A model generated the notes under the pieces. That model was not told where the DNA came from. It did no database searches and saw only the letters and a program-made list of their open reading frames with translations. The position numbers and the translations under genes are program-made. A stretch of 64,000 bases of DNA from positions 1-64,000 of the forward strand of contig JAFPZD010000107.1 in the NCBI GenBank assembly GCA_017417465.1, read 5' to 3'. Positions within the stretch are counted from its first letter, which is position 1. Each line of letters begins with the position of its first letter. Below are positions 35,620 through 44,981 of this stretch, piece by piece. This stretch comes from Prevotella sp. Its GTDB lineage: Bacteria > Bacteroidota > Bacteroidia > Bacteroidales > Bacteroidaceae.

Positions 35620-36216
35620 CTATTCGGTGGGTTTGATGAGTGTGCCGTACACATAGCCGCCAACAGCGGCCAGCAGGATGATGAGGATGGGCGACACGCC
35701 AAGCAGCCAAATGGCCAGCGCACCGCCGACGGGAATCCAGCAGTTAGCCCAAGAGAGCCGCGCCGAGCGTGCCAGCTTGAACGTAGGAACGGCAATCAGC
35801 GCCACCACTGCCGGACGTATGCCACGGAAGATGGCAGCCACCACTGGGTTATCCTGGAACTGGCTGAAGAACATGGCAATGGCCAGGATGATGAGAAATG
35901 AGGGCAGAGCCGTGCCTACGGCGCAGGCAACGGCTCCCTTCATTTGTCGCAACTTGTAGCCGATGAACGTGCTTACATTGATGGCGAAGACACCGGGACA
36001 GCTCTGTGCGATGGCGATGATGTCGAGGAACTCCTCTTTCGTCACCCACTTGTGCTTGTCGACCACCTCTGCCTCAATCAGCGGTATCATGGCATAACCA
36101 CCGCCAAGTGTGAACAGGCCTATCTTGAAGAAAGTGGTGAAAAAACCACCCAAGCCCTCCCAAAGAGAGGGATGTTTGGTTGCAATGTTACTATTATTAT
36201 CGTTACTTGTTTCCAT
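35620..36216 (-). CDS. chromate transporter half-protein, ChrA domain A
   Basis: 198 residues, the partner of the 35026-35601 product: FFKIGLFTLGGGYAMIPLIEAEVV and AQSCPGVFAINVSTFIGYKL are the ChrA signatures. It carries an extra N-terminal tail of about 25 residues (TKHPSLWEGLGG) encoded by a copy of the palindromic CCCTC/GAGGG repeat, which has been brought into the reading frame. It starts 49 bases after purL with no promoter visible. Confidence 0.88.
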   Translation of the reverse strand: METSNDNNSNIATKHPSLWEGLGGFFTTFFKIGLFTLGGGYAMIPLIEAEVVDKHKWVTKEEFLDIIAIAQSCPGVFAINVSTFIGYKLRQMKGAVACAVGTALPSFLIILAIAMFFSQFQDNPVVAAIFRGIRPAVVALIAVPTFKLARSARLSWANCWIPVGGALAIWLLGVSPILIILLAAVGGYVYGTLIKPTE

Positions 36217-36265
36217 TAAATCGTCTATCTAATTGCCCCTCCTTTGGAGGGGTTGAGGGAGGCCC

Positions 36266-39200
36266 TTAGTCAAGGGCCTCGATCCATTTGCGGGCATTGA
36301 CGAAGGCCTCGATCCATGGTGTCACCTCGTCGTTGCGATGGGCAGCGGGATACCAGGCGTTCTGCCAGGGGAAGATGGCACGCTCCAGATGGGGCATCAT
36401 GGCCAGATGGCGACCGTCGGCCGAACAGATGCCAGCCACGTCGTAGTCGGAGCCGTTGGGGTTTGCGGGATAGCCGTGGTAGTTGTATTTTGCCACCACG
36501 TTGTAGTGGTCCTCGTTCTCAGGCAGCGAGAACTTACCCTCGCCATGAGCCACCCAGATGCCCAGCTTCGAGCCACTGAGCGAGCCGAACATCACGCTCT
36601 TGTTCTCAGGTATCTGCAGGGCGATGAAGCCGCTCTCGAACTTGTGACTGTCGTTATGAAGCATCTTGATATTTGACGATTGGACGATTTCACTATTTGA
36701 CGATGAACTGCACAACAGCCCCAGTTCTACCATCAACTGGCAACCGTTACAGATGCCGAGCGACAGCGTGTCCTTACGGGCATAGAAGCGGTCGAGGGCT
36801 TCCTTTGCCTTAGGATTGAAGAGGAAGGCGCCCGCCCAACCCTTAGCCGAGCCAAGGACGTCGCTGTTCGAGAAGCCTCCGCAGAAGACGATGAAGTTCA
36901 CGTCGTCGAGTGTCTCACGGCCAGTGATGAGGTCGGTCATCATGACGTCCTTCACGTCGAAGCCTGCGAGATACATCGAGTAAGCCATCTCACGCTCACC
37001 GTTGGTGCCCTTCTCGCGAATGATGGCTGCCCGTGGGGTCTTGTCTGTTGCGACACGATCGGGGTTAAGGCCATATTGAGCCAACGTGCCTCGGAAGCCA
37101 CGCGGGAACTTCATCTCCACCGGCTGGTGCTTGTAGTTCTCGAAACGCTCGTGGGCCTTGCCATTGAAGCTCTGCCGACGGTCGAGCAGGTAGCTGGTCT
37201 TGTACCACACGTCGCGAAGATGGTCGATGTCGAGACTGATCTGAGCGTTCGTCTCAGGAGCGACGATCTCGATGGTGCGGCTGTCCTCTACAGGATAGCC
37301 AATCTTGGCATAGCCAATGCCCTGCTCCTCCATGAACTCCTTGAACTCTATCTTATGCTCATCGCTGACCTCGATCACCACACCGGGGTTCTCGGCGAAG
37401 AGCGTCTTCACGAAGTCGCCGTCGTGGCAGAGGTCGTGCAAGTTGATGTGCAGGCCACCGCGGGTGTTGGCGAAGCACATCTCAAGAAGCGTCGTGATGA
37501 GACCACCTGCCGAGATGTCGTGACCTGCCATAATCCAGCCGCGCTCGATGAGCTCCTGAATGGCATTGAAGGCATCGGCAAAGTATTCGGGGTTCACAAC
37601 CGTCGGCACGTCGTCGCCTACACGGTTGAGACTCTGTGCAAAAGCGGAGCCACCAAGACGCTGCTCACAGAACGAGAAGTCGATGTGATAGAGTGAGGCA
37701 CGCTTGTCGTTGACGAGTACGGGCGACACCACTTTCTTTACGTCGGAGACCTCGCCTCCTGCTGAGACGATAACCGTACCCGGTGAGATGATCTTCTCGC
37801 CATTGGGATACTGCTGCGAGAGCGACAGCGAGTCTTTGCCCGTCGGCACATTGATGTGCAGGTCGCAGCAGAAGTCGGAGAGGGCTTTCACGGCCGTGTA
37901 AAGACGGGCGTCTTCACCCTCTTGTGAGCGGCAAGGCCACATCCAGTTGGCAGAGAGCGACACGGAGTCGAGACCCTCGGAAAGCGGAGCCCACACAAGG
38001 TTGGTCAGTGCCTCGGCAACCGAAATCACACTGCCAGCCTGAGGCGATGCCAGGCCAGCCTGCGGAGCATGACCGATGGCTGTGGCGATGCCCTTCACGC
38101 CACGATAGTCGAGGGCCACCACGCCGCAGTCGCTCAACGGCAGCTGCAGCTCGCCCTGACACTGCTGACGGGCGATCTTTCCCGTCACCGAGCGGTCAAC
38201 CTTGTTCGTCAACCAGTCCTTACATGCCACGGCCTCCAGCTGGAGAACGCGTTCGAGCAGGGCATTGAGCGTTGAGAGCTGCGCGCTATCGTACTGTACT
38301 GGAACGTAATGGCGCTCCACCGTGTTGTCGCGCATCACGGTCTTCGGCGAGTGGCCAAACATCTGGGCTACATCGAGGTCGAAAGGCTTCACGCCGTCGC
38401 CCTGAACAAACGAGAAGTGGGCATCGCCAGTGGTCTCGCCGACGACGTACATGGGGGCACGCTCACGCTCAGCAATACGCCGCACGTGCTCCAGATGCTG
38501 CTCGTCGATGAGCAGTCCCATGCGTTCCTGGCTCTCGTTGGCAATGATTTCTTTCGACGACAGCGTCTTGTCGCCGATGGGTAGCTTCGTCATGTCGATG
38601 CTTCCGCCACAATCCTCAACCAGCTCTGAGAGACAGTTCAGGTGACCGGCTGCACCGTGGTCATGGATTGACACAACGGGATTCACATCCTCCTCGCAAA
38701 GGGCGCGCACTAGGTTGTAGGCACGCTTCTGCATCTCAGGGTTGGCACGCTGGATGGCGTTCAGCTCCACGCCGCTGGTATAGCGACCCGTGTCAACACT
38801 CGAAACGCTGCCACCACCCAGTCCGATGCGGTAGTTGTCACCACCGACGACGACAATCTTGTTGTCTTTCCGAGGCTCTTTCTTCAGACAGTCGCGCTTG
38901 GTGCCATAGCCAACGCCACCAGCCAGCATGATGACTTTGTCATAGGCATACTTGGTTGGTGCTTCCGTCTGTCCCTCCGAGGGCTCCTGATGCTCAAAGG
39001 TGAGCAATGAGCCACAGATAAGGGGCTGGCCGAACTTATTACCAAAGTCGCTGGCACCGTTCGAAGCCTTGATGAGAATCTGCTCGGGCGTCTGGTAGAG
39101 CCACTCACGCACAGGCAGGATGTTCTCCCAGTCCCTTTCGCAGCACTTGTCGCTGTCGGTCTCTTCCTCATCACTCTTCAAGCGGGGATAGGCCGTCATG

Positions 39201-40135
39201 TAGACAGCTGTGCCAGCAATAGGCCAGGAGCCCACGCCACCGCCCATGCGGTCGCGAATCTCGCCGCCAGTACCAGTGGCAGCACCGTTGAAGGGCTCCA
39301 CGGTAGTGGGGAAGTTGTGGGTCTCGGCCTTCAGCGAGATGACGCTCTCGATGTCCTTCACACGGAACCAGTCGCTCGTCGACTGGTCGGCGGGGGCAAA
39401 CTGCTCCACAACGGGACCCTCGGCAAACGCCACATTATCTTTATAGGCAGAGAGAATCTTGTTCGGGTTCTCCTGTGTTGTCTTCTTAATCAACTGGAAT
39501 AGGCTCGACTCCATTTCCTGACCATCAATAATAAAGGTGCCACCAAAAATCTTGTGACGGCAGTGCTCGGAGTTGACCTGTGCGAAGCCGAATATCTCAG
39601 AGTCGGTAAGCGGACGGCCATTTTGCTGCTCCAGACCGTGCAGGTATTCGATTTCCTCAGGCGAAAGGGCGAGGCCCTCCTGCTCGTTGTACTTCTCTAA
39701 GTCATCGACGTACTTGATGGGCTCGGGCTCGATGTGAACCGTGAAGATGTCCTGGTCGAGACCGTTGTACTTACGCTGAAGCATGGGGTCAAACATTTGA
39801 CTATCTGACGATTCACTATTGGACGATGGGCCCTGTGGCGCAGCCGAATTGTCAGATTGTAAATTGTCAAATGGTAAAATGGGGAAGTATTCCTCAATGC
39901 GGAGAATGCCTTTCATGCCCATGTTTTGCGTGATTTCCACAGCGTTGGTCGACCATGGTGTCACCATCTCACGGCGCGGGCCAATAAAACGACCCGTGAG
40001 CGACTGACCTTCGAGAAGGGTTGCGCCGCCATAGAGCCAACATAGTTTCTGTACTTCGTCCTGAGTGAGCAGGTGGTCTGCCTGTGTGGCAATGACACTC
40101 TGCTGGGGCGTCTTGAAGAAATAAATCGTCATCAT
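36266..40135 (-). CDS. purL: phosphoribosylformylglycinamidine synthase
   Basis: About 1,289 residues, the large single-chain type: N-terminal PurS-like domain (IYFFKTPQQSVIATQ), two AIRS-like synthase halves, and a C-terminal glutaminase (LSLGICNGCQLMVELGLL with nucleophile Cys, VAHGEGKF with catalytic His). It makes FGAM from FGAR, glutamine and ATP in purine synthesis. Two low-complexity insertions stand out: residues about 97-124 (DNLQSDNSAAPQGPSSNSES and following) and a stretch before the C-terminus (SSSNSEIVQSSNIKMLHND, about 1140-1160), both encoded by related GACGATT...CACTATT DNA. Start is one of two adjacent ATGs (40135 or 40132), after the promoter cassette. Confidence 0.95.
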   Translation of the reverse strand: MMTIYFFKTPQQSVIATQADHLLTQDEVQKLCWLYGGATLLEGQSLTGRFIGPRREMVTPWSTNAVEITQNMGMKGILRIEEYFPILPFDNLQSDNSAAPQGPSSNSESSDSQMFDPMLQRKYNGLDQDIFTVHIEPEPIKYVDDLEKYNEQEGLALSPEEIEYLHGLEQQNGRPLTDSEIFGFAQVNSEHCRHKIFGGTFIIDGQEMESSLFQLIKKTTQENPNKILSAYKDNVAFAEGPVVEQFAPADQSTSDWFRVKDIESVISLKAETHNFPTTVEPFNGAATGTGGEIRDRMGGGVGSWPIAGTAVYMTAYPRLKSDEEETDSDKCCERDWENILPVREWLYQTPEQILIKASNGASDFGNKFGQPLICGSLLTFEHQEPSEGQTEAPTKYAYDKVIMLAGGVGYGTKRDCLKKEPRKDNKIVVVGGDNYRIGLGGGSVSSVDTGRYTSGVELNAIQRANPEMQKRAYNLVRALCEEDVNPVVSIHDHGAAGHLNCLSELVEDCGGSIDMTKLPIGDKTLSSKEIIANESQERMGLLIDEQHLEHVRRIAERERAPMYVVGETTGDAHFSFVQGDGVKPFDLDVAQMFGHSPKTVMRDNTVERHYVPVQYDSAQLSTLNALLERVLQLEAVACKDWLTNKVDRSVTGKIARQQCQGELQLPLSDCGVVALDYRGVKGIATAIGHAPQAGLASPQAGSVISVAEALTNLVWAPLSEGLDSVSLSANWMWPCRSQEGEDARLYTAVKALSDFCCDLHINVPTGKDSLSLSQQYPNGEKIISPGTVIVSAGGEVSDVKKVVSPVLVNDKRASLYHIDFSFCEQRLGGSAFAQSLNRVGDDVPTVVNPEYFADAFNAIQELIERGWIMAGHDISAGGLITTLLEMCFANTRGGLHINLHDLCHDGDFVKTLFAENPGVVIEVSDEHKIEFKEFMEEQGIGYAKIGYPVEDSRTIEIVAPETNAQISLDIDHLRDVWYKTSYLLDRRQSFNGKAHERFENYKHQPVEMKFPRGFRGTLAQYGLNPDRVATDKTPRAAIIREKGTNGEREMAYSMYLAGFDVKDVMMTDLITGRETLDDVNFIVFCGGFSNSDVLGSAKGWAGAFLFNPKAKEALDRFYARKDTLSLGICNGCQLMVELGLLCSSSSNSEIVQSSNIKMLHNDSHKFESGFIALQIPENKSVMFGSLSGSKLGIWVAHGEGKFSLPENEDHYNVVAKYNYHGYPANPNGSDYDVAGICSADGRHLAMMPHLERAIFPWQNAWYPAAHRNDEVTPWIEAFVNARKWIEALD

Positions 40136-40162
40136 TGATACTTGCTTTTTTGAATTTTGGTG

Positions 40163-40430
40163 CAAAGGTACGAATAAGCGAGCAAAAAACCAAATTTATT
40201 TGAGTTTTTTCGAGCGGGAGTACTTTCGAGCAAAGCTCAAAGGTACGAATAAGCGAGCAAAAAACCAAATTTATTTGAGTTTTTTCGAGCGGGAGTACTT
40301 TCGAGCGAAGCTCAAAGGTACGAATAAGCGAGCAAAAAACCAAATTTATTTGAGTTTTTTCGAGCGGGAGTACTTTCGAGCGAAGCTCAAAGGTACGAAT
40401 AAGCGAGCAAAAAAAACAAATTTATTATGC
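40163..40430 (-). promoter_or_regulatory. four tandem 75-bp promoter cassettes before purL
   Basis: TACCTTTG -7 boxes on the minus strand lie at 40163, 40238, 40313 and 40388, exactly 75 bases apart. Each has TTTG 20-21 bases upstream within TTTGGTTTTTTGCTCGCTTA. Spacer and flanks are nearly identical between copies. Only the first is directly next to purL; the others would make longer leaders through the downstream copies. The same cassette stands before der at 44894-44962 on the other strand. Confidence 0.85.
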
Positions 40431-40468
40431 TACTAAAAGCAAAGTTTAACGTTAATGTTCCCTAATCG

Positions 40469-40500
40469 TTTGCCCGTTTGGACTTTTCTTTGTATCTTTG
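40469..40500 (+). promoter_or_regulatory. promoter of the sugar permease gene
   Basis: TTTG (40469-40472), a 20-base spacer, TATCTTTG (40493-40500). Start near 40507, so the ATG at 40498 cannot be used. Confidence 0.78.
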
Positions 40501-40530
40501 CCGACGTTTTACCAAATGCGCCCTAAAACG

Positions 40531-41838
40531 ATGAAAGCAAAACTTATAGAGAAGAAATACCTCGTAACGTTCATCCTCGTGACGTCGCTGTTCGCCCTGT
40601 GGGGCTTCGCTAACGACATCACCAACCCCATGGTGGCCGCCTTTCAGACACTGATGGAGCTGACCGCCGCAAAAGCCTCGATGGTGCAGTTCGCCTTCTA
40701 CGGCGGCTATGCTACGATGGCCATCCCTGCCGCCCTGTTCATTCGTCGCTATACATATAAAAAAGGTATACTGCTCGGACTGGCACTCTACGCCACGGGC
40801 GCCTTCCTGTTCATTCCCGCTGCTGCCCAGCAGAGTTTCCTCTTCTTCTGCCTGTCGCTTTACATCCTGACCTTTGGTCTGGCTTTCCTCGAGACAACGG
40901 CCAACCCCTTCATTCTCTCGCTGGGTGACAAGGAGACATCGACACGCCGCCTCAACCTGGCACAAGCTTTCAACCCGATGGGTTCACTCTGCGGCATGAG
41001 CGTCGCCTCGCTCATCGTGCTGCCACAGCTCATCAGCGACCGCCGCGATGCTGCCGGACAGATCATCTTCTCCACACTCTCTGAAGCCGAAAAGGCTGAC
41101 ATCCGCCTGCACGACCTCGCCGTCATCCGCAATCCCTACGTGACCATCGGCCTCGTAGTGCTGGCTGTCTTCGTCATCATTGCCCTGACAAAGATGCCCA
41201 AGACGGAGAGCGAGGAACAGAAAGCTGCCGGCCACACCCATAAAGCCGGACAGACACTCCGCAACCTGTGGCACAACGCCATTTACCGCGAGGGCGTGCT
41301 GACGCAGATGTTCTACGTCGCTGCCCAGATCATGACATGGACGTTCATCATCCAATACGCCGATAACCTCGGCATCAACAAGGCCACGGCGCAGATGTAC
41401 AACATCGTGGCCATGGTGCTCTTCCTCAGCAGCCGTTTCATCGCCACCTTCCTCATGCGCTTCGTCAATACGCGCATCCTGCTCAGCATCTTCGCCGTTG
41501 GTGCAGGGCTATGCACACTCGGAGCCATCACCATCGTCGGCATGCCAGGACTCTATTGCCTCGTGGGCGTCAGCTTCTTCATGTCGCTGATGTTCCCCAC
41601 CATCTACGGCATTGCCTTGGAGAACGTCGACGCACAAGACACCACGCTCGGCGCCGCCTTCCTGGTCATGGCCATCGTCGGCGGAGCCCTTATGCCGCCG
41701 CTGCAGGGCCTGATTATCGACCAGCAGACCATCCTTGGCCATCCCGCTGTCAATGTATCCTTCATACTACCCCTGCTCTGCTTCGTAGTTATTTGCATCT
41801 ATGGCCTGCGTGCCTACAGGGTGAGCAGACATTCTTGA
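40531..41838 (+). CDS. sugar permease, FHS family (fucose permease type)
   Basis: 435 residues, 12 membrane helices of the major facilitator superfamily. SLFALWGFANDITNPMVAAF (helix 1) and LETTANPFILSLGD match the fucose:proton symporter/glucose-galactose transporter group. Substrate (fucose, glucose, galactose or other hexose) cannot be told apart by sequence reading. Starts at 40516 or 40531 are possible; 40531 gives the usual short basic N-terminus MKAKLIEKKYL. It is transcribed alone, divergently from purL. Confidence 0.88.
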   Translation: MKAKLIEKKYLVTFILVTSLFALWGFANDITNPMVAAFQTLMELTAAKASMVQFAFYGGYATMAIPAALFIRRYTYKKGILLGLALYATGAFLFIPAAAQQSFLFFCLSLYILTFGLAFLETTANPFILSLGDKETSTRRLNLAQAFNPMGSLCGMSVASLIVLPQLISDRRDAAGQIIFSTLSEAEKADIRLHDLAVIRNPYVTIGLVVLAVFVIIALTKMPKTESEEQKAAGHTHKAGQTLRNLWHNAIYREGVLTQMFYVAAQIMTWTFIIQYADNLGINKATAQMYNIVAMVLFLSSRFIATFLMRFVNTRILLSIFAVGAGLCTLGAITIVGMPGLYCLVGVSFFMSLMFPTIYGIALENVDAQDTTLGAAFLVMAIVGGALMPPLQGLIIDQQTILGHPAVNVSFILPLLCFVVICIYGLRAYRVSRHS

Positions 41839-41927
41839 TGGCACATCCTGAGTTGCACAGTGGGAGGGGTAGTGTGCAAAAGTGAAAAAAAAACGCGAAA
41901 AGTTAGGCGTATATCAAAAAAAGTTTG

Positions 41928-41935
41928 TACCTTTG
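41928..41935 (+). promoter_or_regulatory. -7 box of the DUF177-rpmF-fabH operon
   Basis: TACCTTTG, 20 bases before the ATG at 41956, giving a leader of about 14 nt. Confidence 0.65.
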
Positions 41936-41955
41936 CACCCGCAAAAGAAGTGTGT

Positions 41956-42483
41956 ATGTGCAACTTAGGACAGTTTGACATCGATTTGAAGGGGCTGACC
42001 GAGGACATAACGCCCTTGGAATACGCCCTTGACGACACGTTCTTCACGCTGTCTGATAGTGACGCACTGGTGCAGGGCGGCTCGCTGCATGTGTCGGGGT
42101 CTATACGCAAGGCCGTCGGCTTTTTTGAGTTGCTGCTACACATCGTTGGCTCAGTTCGCATACCCTGCGACCGCTGCCTGGAGCTGATGGACCAACCCAT
42201 CGACACCGACCTGCGGCTCATCGTAAAACTGGGCGACGAGAACACCGAGGACGATGAAGTCATCACCGTCGACGAGAACGAAGGAATACTCCGGACGGCA
42301 TGGCTCATCTACGAGACGATAGTCTTGGCGGTACCCATCCAGCACGTTCACCAACTTGGCGGTTGCAACGATGCCATGATGCGGGTGCTCGAAGAGCACT
42401 CGGCTGCCCGAAGCAGCGATGCGGACGCAAAAGACATCGACCCGCGGTGGAATGCACTGAAGGGGTTGAAGATTGAAGACTGA
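41956..42483 (+). CDS. DUF177 (YceD-like) protein
   Basis: A 175-residue protein with IPCDRCLELMDQPIDTDL, the conserved cysteine pair of DUF177/YceD. In nearly all bacteria this gene precedes rpmF; it is implicated in ribosome or 23S rRNA maturation. The longer frame from 41860 contains the promoter, so the ATG at 41956 is chosen. A 132-base gap with CTTCAA repeats separates it from rpmF. Confidence 0.88.
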   Translation: MCNLGQFDIDLKGLTEDITPLEYALDDTFFTLSDSDALVQGGSLHVSGSIRKAVGFFELLLHIVGSVRIPCDRCLELMDQPIDTDLRLIVKLGDENTEDDEVITVDENEGILRTAWLIYETIVLAVPIQHVHQLGGCNDAMMRVLEEHSAARSSDADAKDIDPRWNALKGLKIED

Positions 42484-42615
42484 CAATTGGAGATCGGGAG
42501 ATTCCACGTAAAAGAGAAAATACGAACATTCATTAACAACGAAGGGCGAATGTTGAAGCTGAAGAGCAATCTTCAATCTTCAACCTTCAAGCTTCAATAA
42601 AAAACAAAAAACAAA

Positions 42616-42807
42616 ATGGCACATCCTAAAAGAAGACAATCAAAGACACGTACCGCTAAACGTCGTACCCATGACAAGGCCGTAGCTCCCACACTGGCAG
42701 TATGTCCCAACTGTGGCGCTTACTATCTGTATCACACCGTATGCCCCGCCTGCGGTTACTATCGTGGCAAGGTCGCTATCAAGAAGGAAGAAGAAGTCGC
42801 TGAGTAA
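42616..42807 (+). CDS. rpmF: 50S ribosomal protein L32
   Basis: 63 residues. N-terminal [20 protein letters not shown] and a zinc-ribbon CPNCG...[10 protein letters not shown], complete for L32 with all four cysteines (C+ form, so zinc-dependent). Its stop overlaps the fabH start by one base (TAATG), coupling ribosome and fatty-acid synthesis genes as in many bacteria. Confidence 0.96.
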   Translation: MAHPKRRQSKTRTAKRRTHDKAVAPTLAVCPNCGAYYLYHTVCPACGYYRGKVAIKKEEEVAE

Positions 42808-43817
42808 TGGGAAAGGTTAACGCGATCATCACCGGCGTCGCTGGCTACGTGCCCGACTATGTCCTCACCAACGAGGAACTCTCGCGCATGGTCGACACCA
42901 ACGATGAGTGGATAATGACGCGCGTGGGCATCAAGGAGCGCCGAATCCTCACTGAAGAGGGACTCGGCACTTCCTATATGGCGCGCAAGGCCGCCAAGCT
43001 GCTGCTCAAGAAGACGGGCGTTGACCCCGACACCATCGACGCGCTCATCGTATGCACGTCGACGGCCGACTACAAATACCCGTCAACGGCCAGCATCGTA
43101 CTGGGCAAGCTGGGCCTTAAGAACGCGATGGCCTTCGACTTCTGGGCTGCCTGCTGCGGCTTCATCTACTCGCTCGACGTCGCAACGTCGATGATACAGA
43201 GTGGCCGCTACAAGCGCATCCTGCTCATCGGTGCCGACAAGATGTCGTCTGTCACCGACTACACCGACCGACAGACGTGCCCGCTCTTCGGCGACGGTGC
43301 TGGTGCCGTGATGCTCGAAGCCTCCGAGGAGGTGGAACTGGGATTGCAAGACAGCCACCTGCGCACCGACGGCATGGGTCTGCCCTTCCTTCACATGAAG
43401 GCCGGCGGCAGCGTCTGCCCGCCCAGTCACTTCACGGTCGACCATCGCATGCACTACACCTATCAGGAGGGGCGCACCGTCTTCCGTTATGCCGTCACAA
43501 ACATGAGCGACGACAGCGCACTCATCGCCCAGCGCAACGGTCTCGACAAGGACTCCATCCAGTGGATTGTCCCCCATCAGGCCAACATGCGCATCATTGA
43601 AGCCGTGGCCAAGCGCCTCGACATGCCAATGGAGAAGGTGATGGTGAACATCCAGCGCTACGGCAACACCTCGGCAGGTACCATTCCCCTGGCACTCTGG
43701 GAGTATGAGCCACAGCTGCGCAAGGGCGACAACATTATCATGACCGCCTTCGGCGCCGGCTTCGTCCACGGGGCCAACCTCGTACGCTGGGCCTACGACG
43801 GTGCTGCTAAATCGTAA
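42807..43817 (+). CDS. fabH: beta-ketoacyl-ACP synthase III
   Basis: 336 residues of the KAS III type. Catalytic triad: Cys in [13 protein letters not shown] (about residue 115), His in [10 protein letters not shown] (about 254) and Asn in [10 protein letters not shown] (about 287). It starts fatty-acid chains by condensing acetyl-CoA or branched acyl-CoA with malonyl-ACP. Overlaps rpmF by one base; era follows after 22 bases. Confidence 0.95.
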   Translation: MGKVNAIITGVAGYVPDYVLTNEELSRMVDTNDEWIMTRVGIKERRILTEEGLGTSYMARKAAKLLLKKTGVDPDTIDALIVCTSTADYKYPSTASIVLGKLGLKNAMAFDFWAACCGFIYSLDVATSMIQSGRYKRILLIGADKMSSVTDYTDRQTCPLFGDGAGAVMLEASEEVELGLQDSHLRTDGMGLPFLHMKAGGSVCPPSHFTVDHRMHYTYQEGRTVFRYAVTNMSDDSALIAQRNGLDKDSIQWIVPHQANMRIIEAVAKRLDMPMEKVMVNIQRYGNTSAGTIPLALWEYEPQLRKGDNIIMTAFGAGFVHGANLVRWAYDGAAKS

Positions 43818-43839
43818 ATTGTAATTAGTCAAATAGTAA

Positions 43840-44838
43840 ATGACTGCGGTGCACAAAGCCGGATTTGTAAACATCGTTGGAAATCCCAATGTAGGTAAAA
43901 GTACGCTCATGAACCAGCTGGTTGGTGAGCGTATTTCTATTGCGACATTCAAGGCGCAGACCACGCGCCACCGTATCATGGGCATCGTCAACACGCCCGA
44001 CATGCAAATTGTGTTCAGCGACACGCCTGGCGTGCTGAAGCCTAACTACAAGTTGCAGGAGTCGATGCTCGCCTTCTCTGAGAGCGCTCTCACCGACGCT
44101 GACGTGCTGCTCTATGTCACCGATGTCGTCGAGAATCCAGAGAAGAACATGGACTTCCTCGAAAAGGTGCAGCGGATGGACATTCCCGTCATCCTGCTGA
44201 TCAACAAGATTGATGAGTTGAAGGCCTCCCCAAGCCCCTCCGAAGGAGGGGATGTTCAGTCAGATAATGGCCAAAGTAGGAGTAACAGAAAAGCCTCTTC
44301 TAACCATACGCCATCTCCTTCGAAGGGGCCTGGGGAGGCTCTCGCCTGTATCGTCGACAAGTGGCACGCACTGCTGCCTAACGCTGAGATTCTGCCCATC
44401 TCGGCGAAGAACAAGTTCGGCGTTGACATGCTGCTGAAGCGCATCCAGGAGCTGCTGCCCGAAAGTCCGGCCTTCTTCGACAAGGACCAACTGACCGACA
44501 AGCCCGCCCGCTTCTTCGTCTCAGAAATCATCCGTGAGAAGATTCTGCTCTACTACGACAAGGAGATACCTTATTCGGTGGAGGTCGTCGTCGAGCGCTT
44601 TAAGGAGGACGACCGCCAGATTCACATCAACGCCGTCATCTACGTAGAGCGCGAAAGCCAGAAGGGCATCATCATCGGCCACCAGGGTGTCGCCCTGAAA
44701 AAGATCTCCACCGAGGCCCGCAAGTCCCTGGAGAAGTTCTTCGACAAGCACATCTTCCTCGAAATCTTCGTTAAGGTCGACAAGGACTGGCGCTCGTCGC
44801 AGAAGGAGCTCGACAACTTCGGGTATAACCCTGAGTAA
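43840..44838 (+). CDS. era: GTPase Era with an in-frame repeat insertion
   Basis: 332 residues, about 35-40 longer than usual. G1 GNPNVGKST (residues 11-19), G3 DTPGV, G4 INKID (about 121-125), G5 ISAKNKFG, and the C-terminal KH domain with GIIIGHQGVALKKI. Era binds 16S rRNA and aids 30S assembly. Between G4 and G5, residues about 128-167 (ASPSPSEGGDVQSDNGQS and following) are foreign: they are encoded by a 116-bp element with inverted ends. The rest aligns without a break, so the gene is probably functional. A strong terminator follows. Confidence 0.93.
   Translation: MTAVHKAGFVNIVGNPNVGKSTLMNQLVGERISIATFKAQTTRHRIMGIVNTPDMQIVFSDTPGVLKPNYKLQESMLAFSESALTDADVLLYVTDVVENPEKNMDFLEKVQRMDIPVILLINKIDELKASPSPSEGGDVQSDNGQSRSNRKASSNHTPSPSKGPGEALACIVDKWHALLPNAEILPISAKNKFGVDMLLKRIQELLPESPAFFDKDQLTDKPARFFVSEIIREKILLYYDKEIPYSVEVVVERFKEDDRQIHINAVIYVERESQKGIIIGHQGVALKKISTEARKSLEKFFDKHIFLEIFVKVDKDWRSSQKELDNFGYNPE
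44224..44339. mobile_element. MITE-like element inside era
   Basis: Ends GCCTCCCCAAGCCCCTCC (from 44224) and, reversed, GCCTCCCCAGGCCCCTTC (ending 44339) are near-perfect inverted repeats extending about 28 bases (to GATG). The central 60 bases are A-rich. The frame is open throughout, adding about 39 codons to era. Related GC-rich palindromes occur at 1897-1914, 25381-25413, 36143-36170, 36234-36266 and 46321-46402. Confidence 0.75.
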
Positions 44839-44845
44839 AATAATT

Positions 44846-44877
44846 CCGAAACGCTACAGCCGTTTCGGTTTTTTTTT
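44846..44877 (+). terminator. intrinsic terminator after era
   Basis: CCGAAACG (44846-44853) pairs with CGTTTCGG (44861-44868), followed by nine T. Confidence 0.92.
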
Positions 44878-44893
44878 CGCACCTCTGAGCCCT

Positions 44894-44962
44894 GCTCGAA
44901 AGTACTCATGCTCGAAAAAACTCAAATAAATTTGGTTTTTTGCTCGCTTATTCGTACCTTTG
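44894..44962 (+). promoter_or_regulatory. promoter cassette of der
   Basis: TTTG (44931-44934), a 20-base spacer and TACCTTTG (44955-44962). The block from GCTCGAAAGTACTC (44894) to CACCAAAATT is nearly identical to the purL-proximal cassette on the opposite strand at about 40150-40235. Confidence 0.85.
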
Positions 44963-44981
44963 CACCAAAATTGAAAGAGAC

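Noticed and set aside
40200-40436. 78-codon frame with a repeating [20 protein letters not shown] peptide
   Set aside because: It arises because the promoter cassette is 75 bp, a multiple of three; it lies antisense to the purL promoters.
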